Under the pieces are notes generated by a model. That model did no database searches. It worked only from the letters and a program-made list of their open reading frames with translations, and was not told the DNA's origin. The translations under genes and the position numbers were made by a program. From positions 29,801,521-29,865,520 of the forward strand of contig CATQJL010000001.1 of the NCBI GenBank assembly GCA_958299035.1: a stretch of DNA of 64,000 nt, written 5' to 3'. The stretch's first letter is position 1; each line of letters starts with the position of its first letter. Below, piece by piece: positions 57,061 through 64,000 of the stretch. Source of the stretch: Cylicocyclus nassatus (taxonomy: Eukaryota > Nematoda > Chromadorea > Rhabditida > Strongylidae).

Positions 57061-57095
57061 GGCTCTGACGAAGGCGATCTGCCGAAACGTTAGCC
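57061..57095 (+). ncRNA. Hammerhead-ribozyme-like motif, PLE2 upstream pseudo-LTR
   Basis: GGCU / CUGACGA / GGC-GAUCU-GCC / GAAAC / GUU / AGCC: core boxes are intact, stem I pairs GGCU with AGCC, and helix III is minimal. It is about 70 nt upstream of the ORF start at 57163, so cleavage would define the 5' end of the element RNA. Confidence 0.55.
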
Positions 57096-57162
57096 GTGGA
57101 TCAAACAAATCGATTACCAATCTCGTGTATGGCTTAAGAAGAAAGAGCAAAATATTACTATC

Positions 57163-59832
57163 ATGCCGAGATTTATTGAAAGTCGCACTATTCAATTGAT
57201 ATGTGATGTACCAGCCAAGTACAAGCGACTCGTGAGGGAAGCATTGTCATTAAGACAAAAGATCGTGTCAACAAGGCAATGATATACTTTCTCAACCGCT
57301 GTCTTCAACATCGTATCATCCCGAACTTCATAGCCCGCAAAAGGATACACGAACTCTGCGGTTTGCCAGAGAACATCATCAAGTGCAAGCTGTAGAACTC
57401 CTATTCTTACGTATTGCGTTACGTCGCAAGAGAGATCAAATGTATACTTGGTTACGTAAATGTATATCTAAAGAGTTATGTTGTTCACGTTTCCTTGAAG
57501 ATCGTCTCTGGAAGAGAATAGTAAGTGCTTCAATTTCGATTTGCGACCATATTCGTTCTGGTACCAAAACAACTCTACAGAGGAAGTTCGACAACCTCTT
57601 GAGTAAATCACGGGATAAAGCTGCCACTGAGTCAAGCTGTATAACACCTCTGGATAAGAGTGAAAGTGGGAATAAAATCTCAGACCATCCAACATCAAGA
57701 GTTACTGTAAGTGGAGGTTTCCTCCTTTCTGCAAATGCACGTTCTGTTCTCGAATTAGGTCCAAGTTTCTCACCTCCACAGCCAATCTCCAAAGTAGTCC
57801 TGCGTAAAATTACTTGCAATCTACATGAGCTTCAAGATAGGCTTCGCAAGCGCATGAACCTAGAAAGCGGGAGCGAGATTCAAAATTCTTCTCATACACG
57901 TCTATCACTACCTTTCCCCTGTACCTTCTTTAAACAGCAACGAGCCAATCCCAGTGTCGATGTCAGGTTCCGTCTCTTTGCAGACGAGGTTTTCAAAGTG
58001 ATAGCACGGGTGCGCCAACGTAAAATGAAGTCTGACCTCTCTCATTTACAAAAACAGGGCATCAAACAAATACAAGAATTGATAAGATCAAGACAAATAA
58101 GACTATCTATTAGCGATAAAGGTGGCGAGTTTGTAGTCATACCCCACCAATTAGACGCAATAACAAAATTACACCTTCAGGACGTTTCGCTCTATCGAAC
58201 TGCTTCTGTTGACGAATTCCAGAACAGTATCGCGTACTCAACAAGAAATGGATTGAAACAGCTAAAGCAGCGAATATGTCGCACGATGTCATTGCGCGTC
58301 TCAAGCTAGATCTTCCGATTTGCCCCGTTTTGTACTTATCAATAAAGACGCATAAGCTCAATTCCGACGGCGATTTGGCCTCTACAGATCCTTCTAACTT
58401 CAAAGTAAGACCAATCATAAGTTCCATAGGAGGACCAACGGATAGAATTGGGTGGTTCATAACATCAATACTCACACAACTACTCAAGTTCATCCCTTTT
58501 CACCTGGCCAATACGAAAATCTTTTTGGAACGTTTCCGCGGAGCATGCATAAATAGCGAGTGTGTCATAAAATCATTCGACGTCAATGCGCTTTACACGA
58601 ACGTCCAAAACGAATCCGCATTGCAAGCTGTGCATGAGCTTCTTGCAGAGAACGAGAATTCTATCAATCTTTACGGGCTTTCAGTACAGCAAATTATGAC
58701 TCTCTTGCAAGCATGTCTAAATTGCAACGTTTTCAAGTGGTGCGGTAACTATTATGCGCAGAAGAGAGGATTAGCCATGGGGCAAAGATTAGCTCCCGCA
58801 CTTGCGAAAGCTTACATGGCGAAAATCGAAGCACCGGTACTAGGCGGCCCTTTGTTATACTGCCGCTATATTGACGATTGCTTCGTAATCTGTGCCTCTC
58901 AAGAAGACATGGATAAGTGTTTCAAAATCTTGAACGAGCAATTTCAATACATACGATTGACGAGAGAGAAGCCAAAAGATCAATGGCTGCCATTCTTGAA
59001 CGTGCAGGTAAATATCACTTCTGGTGCGCACGCAACAAAGTGGTACCGTAAGCCCAGCACTAAAAATATTCTAGTCCATTCACTTTCGGCTCATCCGCCA
59101 TGGACGAAGAGAGCAGTCATCAACAACATGTTTCGCACTGCTTCGTCTGTAGTGGTCCGAAAGAAAAGGCAGAATCGATGGCGCTTGCCCGTAGTATAGT
59201 GGCTTCTAATGGATATACACATGCAGGAATAACAAAGAGAAGCAGTAGAGATCACGTGCGAGCAGATGCCCCTCACGTTACTGAAAAAAGTTACATTTTG
59301 CATTCCATATATATATCTAAAGAAATGAGTGCATCATTGCGACAGTGCTTGAGAAGAGGGATTTGAGAATCTGGTTACGATTGTTGAACTACCGCCAAAC
59401 AACCTGAAAATCATCTTAGTTCGCAATCGCTTGTATGATCGCAATTGTGTCACCCCGAATTGCATAATCTGCCCTGCAAGCAGAGAAGGGGATTGCATGG
59501 CAACTGGAGTCATCTACTTAATCTCATGCACGACTTGCGGTGAGGAATACATAGGGGAAACAGCGCGTCCACTATGTATCCGTATCAAAGAGCATATAGA
59601 CGGCAGAGATAAGGCACGTACGTCGACACCCCTAGGCACCCACAGAGTAGCGCAACATGCAGGATCAAACTTTGAGATTTCTGTGAGAATCTTGGCCTAT
59701 GAATCCCAAACACAAGCACGTAAGTGTTTGGAAGCGTTCTGGATTCATGCCAGAAACCCAAGAATGAACCGAAAAGAGGAAAACCTAGCGATTACGTATG
59801 AACTTTTTTCTTATCTAGATCAGTTATTCTGA
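57163..59832 (+). pseudogene. PLE2 reverse transcriptase / GIY-YIG polyprotein, frameshifted
   Basis: The start MPRFIESRTIQLICDVPAKY matches the PLE1 start. Frame breaks occur near 57282, 57384, 58258, 59150 and 59365. Between them the order is an N-terminal helical region, the ISISDKGGEF box (about 58104), RT motif A FDVNALYTNV, motif B GLAMGQRLAPALA, motif C YIDD (58867-58878), the QWLPFLNVQV box, and the GIY-YIG domain (GEEYIGETARPL, RIKEHIDG, ARNPRMNRKEE) ending at 59832. All three RT aspartates and the GIY-YIG core are present, so the breaks are few and recent, but the copy is inactive as it stands. Confidence 0.9.
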
Positions 59833-60062
59833 TCTGGTAGTATATAAGTAGCGTTCTGCATGCACGTCTAACAAGTCAAACTTTCTCTATCACCGGACGA
59901 CGTGACCCAACTTTTCCTTTGAAGAGGAGTGTCGGCGTAATCCAAAGGGTACGTGCTTGACCGTGCAGCTGAACTAGTGATCGAAAACGAGGTCTAGCAT
60001 TTCGTCTGTTCAGCTGTGGAGGTGCCGGTTCGAATTGGGTGCAAATCGTATTGTCCCTTACA

Positions 60063-60097
60063 GGCTCTGACGAAGGCGATCTGCCGAAACGTTAACC
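60063..60097 (+). ncRNA. Hammerhead-ribozyme-like motif, PLE2 terminal pseudo-LTR
   Basis: This is the same motif as at 57061-57095, except the last stem strand reads AACC in place of AGCC, which weakens stem I. Confidence 0.45.
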
Positions 60098-60450
60098 GTG
60101 GATCAAACAAATCGATTACCAATCTCTGTATGGCTTGAGAAGAAAGAGCAAAATAGAACCTTTATCGTTTTTGACAGGGCCGGGCGGAGCCGGGTAAGCC
60201 AGCTAGTTCTTTATATTTTGATGTATACGATGATCTATCATCATCTATGATCTATACGTACAGTAAGCATAGTAAAAAGGTTCTGTTAAGCATAACTAGT
60301 ATCATCGTAATGAGCATGTCAAATGACCCCTACGGATCAAGTTTCAGAAAAATCTGAAGCCTCCAAATCTGGATCACAAATGAAACCGTCTTTTCCTAGG
60401 ATTTTTTTGATTTAGAGTTGAGCTAGTTACCATAATTCTTCTTTGCCATA

Positions 60451-60654
60451 TACCCTATTTTCAGGTGTATAAGCCGCACCCTTTTCGCTCTGAAGGCGAA
60501 CACGCCAAAAGACTGACTGTCATCATGGAGCGCGTTAAGTGAGAGCAGTATGCGATAAGGCGACCGCTTCGCGAGACATATGCGCGGCAGCACGCTTGGG
60601 TCTGCTCGCGTTTAGAGCAAAAAGGGTGCGGCTTATACACCTGAAAATAGGGTA
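60451..60654. mobile_element. Pogo/Tigger-like MITE, 204 bp
   Basis: The arms 60451-60491 and 60614-60654 are inverted repeats with about one mismatch in 41 (TACCCTATTTTCAGGTGTAT start). TA at each end is consistent with a Tc1/mariner/pogo target duplication. The GTGTATAAGCCGCACC terminus resembles pogo-type repeats. Confidence 0.75.
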
Positions 60655-63600
60655 GAAAGCTCCACTTCAAAAAATCACCAAACTCAAATAGGAATTATTT
60701 GAATTCTCGTTTCTCTCTTTTCTCTTTGCTTTCAGAGCACTATTATTCCGAATTGAGAAGAAAGATTAGGCTCAAAACACTCCTGTTAAAACGAAATGTA
60801 TAGAATATTTGAATTTTTGCTAGCTTCCAGTATTCAAGTGGTGCAGATTTAGTAATACGTTACCTAAAATTGTCACAAAAATGTCATGGAGAAGCGGTTA
60901 TAGCATATTTTAGAGCAACAATATCGTAAGGAGAAGAAGTTTTGAAGGTTTCATAGGTATAAGAGGCCTGGATGTATGAATGCACTGAGGGTGGATCAAT
61001 GGGGGTGTGGAACAATCCCGAAAAAGGCGTGGCGGTTACAGTTTTTTTGTTGTGCTACATCCCATTAACTTACCTACAAAGATAATTTTTGGCGAAAGTT
61101 ATATTAATGTTTCTATAGCCTAACTCTTGTAGTTTTCAAAGCTCTAATTTGAGCTTATCCCATCTTCTTCAGACCTGATAACAGCTGCTGAAAACACAAC
61201 ACTTGAAAGCGAAAAATTGAACAAATGAGATTCTGGCTGGCTCCTAATTCCATAGTCTAGCGGTTATTCAGAGTAAGATTCCTGACAAAGAGTAGCGCTT
61301 CGTATTGAGCGCAAAAGTAGTCATTCAAATTTTAAACAAAGCTGTTTATGTCTGAAAATTACCACTTTACATAGGTGCATGGTTTTCTGGAAACTTCAGC
61401 ATTCAATTATGAATGTATGCTCCAGTATGCTTGGTACGGCCTCATGTTATGCCTAATGATAGGTAACAATAATGGTGGGGGGGGGGGAGTCTGTCGAGAC
61501 ACTCAGCAGGGGAGGGGGGGGGGGTGCCGACATGTCTGAGAAGGTGTGTTAGACCTCGCTCGATCTCGCCTTCATCTCATAAAGAGGAGGAAACCTGACA
61601 GCTCAGAATGCCATTGCTTTGCTTATGCGAAGAGCGCCTTTTGCTATGATTACTTTTAATAGTCTTGTTACCTAACATTTACCTTTGCTGCTGAAGTAGC
61701 AAACGTAAATATTAGGTAAGCACCGAAGCAAGTATTCAAACAATATATGTTGTAGCGCTGCGTTGTGCTCTTGTAGAAACCACTAAAACAGAAAGATGCA
61801 CATTACCTTTTTGCATAATATCTTACGATCGAAAACTCGTCGCAAACATTGTACACTTTTTTGTAACATTTTAGGCATCTTGGGTACATGAAGAGCTCTG
61901 GTACAACAGGATGCGGCAAGACTAACTCTGTTTTGTCTATTTCGGTGATCTGCTTATTTTTGCTTGCCCTCCATACTCAATTGATAGCTGACTTGCAAAG
62001 CGAATAAATCATTTCGTTTATTGTCTTTAGTGAAAGTGACTGATGCCGCATGGTTTCTGACGTTCCAGTCAGTTTTGCGGTGGGTACATGCTACAAGGAG
62101 AAAAACTATAAAATTTTACGAATTTGGCTAAAACTTGGCATATTGGGGTTATTTGACATGGTGATCACGAAAACAATACTAAAATTACATGGTAAGGGCT
62201 TTTTTATAAGATAATTGTAGGTTTACGGTTTATGGTCTCACCCTAATCAAGAAAAATGGCGTTGATTCAACAAATGATTGTGACATTCGTGTTTGTTAGG
62301 TCAAATAACCCCACTATGCGATGTCTTGGCGAATTTTGAGGTTTCGACTCCCTGGTTTTGCGATTGCCCTCAGCAATTTTGCGTACTGCGAATTGTCCAA
62401 TTTGTGAGGGCGTCGAATCTCGATTATCTTCAAATTTCATTTCTTTTTTATTGGATTAATCAAATTAACCTTTAACAATAATTCACAGACAATTTTGGAT
62501 CATTGTGCATGGTCTAGGTTGTTAACGGCTTCATTTTGGCTCAAAACTCCAAAATTCTCGAATTTCGTTAGTTTTCGACAAACGCCTCTAATGTTTCTTA
62601 TTCGCTTTCAAACTTCACAGAGTTTGTGCACAGTTGTAAAATGTATTACATTCTACATTTTGCCAAAGTTTGAGTGCGCAATATCTAAAGAGAGTAAAGT
62701 TATGAGTTGCAAAACTTAGTTTCCAACCTAATACATTCTAACAGTTCTCATGCACCCTAAAGTGCTCAATATGGAGTACCATTTCTGATTGATTACGTTT
62801 TCAAGGATTAGTCTGTTTCTATGTCACTGTGGAAACTCATATTCTTCCAAATATTAGTTCGGCTGAATACGAAAGCATTTCAAGCCTTTTTAAAATTGAG
62901 GAAGAAACTCCCTGCTTACATGAATTTGGACTAAGTCTGTGTTTACCTTAATTTCTTGATTAGTTCTCTGTTAATTTCCGAGTCTACATTCTTACGAAAA
63001 GTAAATTTTAATAGTTACCCTAAGTGTATTATCGATACTGATCAACCCTTTCATGTCAAAAACACTTTGGCAAGGCCAAGTTTCTCAAATGGATTGTAAA
63101 AGTGAGGGTGCTTTCCTTTTCTTTACTAGTACGCTCTAAGCAGGAAACCTTGATTTGTGTTGTTTCTCTCAGAAGCTGCTCAGAAGCAGTGGATAGGCAT
63201 ATCCTCGACTAAAATTTTCCTGCTTATCTCTAGGTAATTCGAGGCGTTGATCCCGAAAACCGACCGCAGAGAGCGCGAAAATGGCGAAAAACAGCATTTT
63301 TAAGGTCTCTCATTTTTAATTTGGACGAGTGGAACTGTTCCCGCCATAGATGGAGATGCGATCTTGGCGGAGCTCTTACGACTATAACAGTGCGGCGGCA
63401 CCCACCTCTGACGGTGGGAGGGAAATGCAAGCTCATTCAAGCGCGTGTAAGAATGGCTTGCGCGTAGGGGATTGGGACAGCTTTCATGGCAGAAGGCAGC
63501 ATATGTGCTCTCGGACTTGTTTTCAAATTTGAGGGAACGAGCAAATCTACCCTATCAAAATTCCGAAAGGTTAGTTTTGCCGAGCCATCTCTGTACGCTG

Positions 63601-64000
63601 AATGTGAATATCAAATTGGCACTATCATTTACGAGAGATCTCTGTATGCGGAATTTTGATTTGATTTGAAATCGTTTTTCGTGCTACATGCAGCAGATTC
63701 ATTGAAGACTAGAATTTATTTTGTGGCAGTGTTGTATGACTTTCAATGCTTAGTATTTTTGGTTATATAGGTAAGGAGGGATTTTGATAGGAAAACGCGG
63801 TAACTCTGGCCATATGGTTTGTAAAACAATGCTTCATGAAACAGCTAAAAGCGAAATTTCAGCAAGTATAGTTTAATTCATGGATTGTTTGTAATACTTT
63901 ATGCAGCAGTAGCCAGCCTCTATCCTCTGCTTATAAGAACCAGCTGCAACTGTGCAACCATCTGGACTTGCAGTTTGTGACAGGAGACGAGAAGCAGTGT
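60655..64000. other. Gene-free DNA to the window end
   Basis: No exon of either family is convincing. Long G runs lie at about 61477 and 61514. A small inverted repeat (GGGGTTATTTGAC near 62146 and GTCAAATAACCCC near 62300) suggests another degraded MITE. A CTTATAAGAACC word at about 63930 resembles the CAP TATA region but no ATG with a donor follows inside the window. Confidence 0.35.

Larger units (their letters stand above)
55932..60153 (+). mobile_element. Penelope-like retroelement PLE2, complete insertion with target duplication
   Basis: A perfect 13-bp duplication TAGAACCTTTATC flanks it (55919-55931 and 60154-60166). The first part (55932-56998) is an inverted, 5'-truncated copy. The second part (56999-60153) is a full + strand copy with pseudo-LTR (about 57000-57180), ORF and a terminal pseudo-LTR (about 59996-60153). 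The layout mirrors PLE1, so this arrangement is a habit of the family and not an accident. The sequence differs enough from PLE1 to be a separate subfamily. Confidence 0.88.
54411..60206 (+). mobile_element. Helitron-like repeat carrying two nested insertions
   Basis: It starts TCTTATATATAAAGCTGATT directly after an A and ends GGGCCGGGCGGAGCCGGGTA..CCAGCTAG directly before a T, the A|TC...CTRR|T rule of Helitrons. Internal units of about 130 bp repeat (TATCGATTTTATCGATTTTT, GGGGCTGGGAGTTGGCACA). It is interrupted by an inverted-repeat element (54794-55769) and by PLE2 (55932-60153). Without these, about 600 bp would remain, close to the compact copy at 43699-44189. Confidence 0.65.

Noticed and set aside
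61879..61935. Possible extra CAP exon (GCATCTTGGGTACATGAAGA after TTTTAG)
   Set aside because: The resemblance to the QWFTEI exon is only a W and an E; a stop follows and no other CAP exons lie nearby.

Overview
The window looks like nematode nuclear DNA, probably a parasitic clade V (strongylid-like) species. The genes have many short introns (about 47-80 nt, GTAAG/GTATG donors, TTTCAG or TTTGCAG acceptors). They encode secreted single-domain CAP (SCP/TAPS, ASP/VAL) proteins with 10 mature cysteines, and the intergenic DNA is dense with DNA-transposon foldbacks and Penelope-like retroelements. The species call is inference; no rRNA, tRNA or CRISPR array was seen.

Genes. Four CAP loci lie in tandem on the + strand: the 3' end of one gene (1-303), then three complete 8-exon genes at 9845-13970, 23370-26753 and 35973-41783. 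An orphan promoter plus signal-peptide exon sits at 18878-18898. A second, unrecognised family of small secreted basic or helical proteins has two intact 3-exon members, 28212-29380 (- strand) and 48974-50194 (+ strand), and a decayed copy at about 45245-45580 (- strand). The order CAP gene then S gene recurs (23-29 kb and 36-46 kb), so the repeating unit probably once contained both. The three complete CAP genes share about 220 bp of promoter sequence with a TATA box 36-44 bp upstream of the ATG, which suggests co-regulation. Both families start with signal peptides, so the array looks like a secreted-product locus. The CAP copies lack the usual CAP1 histidine.

Mobile DNA. Three Penelope-like elements (PLE) are present: 1742-5784, 17218-18097 and 55932-60153. 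The two large ones carry a frameshifted reverse transcriptase plus GIY-YIG ORF, pseudo-LTRs and a truncated inverted extra piece, and they have 13-14 bp target duplications. Their pseudo-LTRs contain hammerhead-ribozyme-like motifs. The last PLE sits inside a Helitron-like repeat (54411-60206) that also holds a second nested inverted-repeat element. Other elements are TA-flanked mariner-like foldbacks of 0.7-1 kb (6279-7240, 7331-8180, 11485-12152, 18910-19838, 34097-34888, 36231-37171, 42694-43698), PIF/Harbinger-like MITEs, a hAT-like MITE with a perfect 8-bp duplication (30870-31255), a pogo-like MITE (60451-60654) and a dead mariner transposase (51818-52210).

Region by region: 0-9.7 kb, end of CAP gene A, PLE1 and foldbacks; 9.7-14 kb, CAP gene B; 14-23 kb, repeats, PLE3 and the orphan exon; 23-29.5 kb, CAP gene D and S1; 29.5-35.8 kb, MITEs; 36-42 kb, CAP gene E; 42-48.9 kb, foldback, Helitron-like copies and dead S2; 49-50.3 kb, S3; 50-64 kb, mariner remnant, nested Helitron-like/PLE2 complex and featureless DNA.
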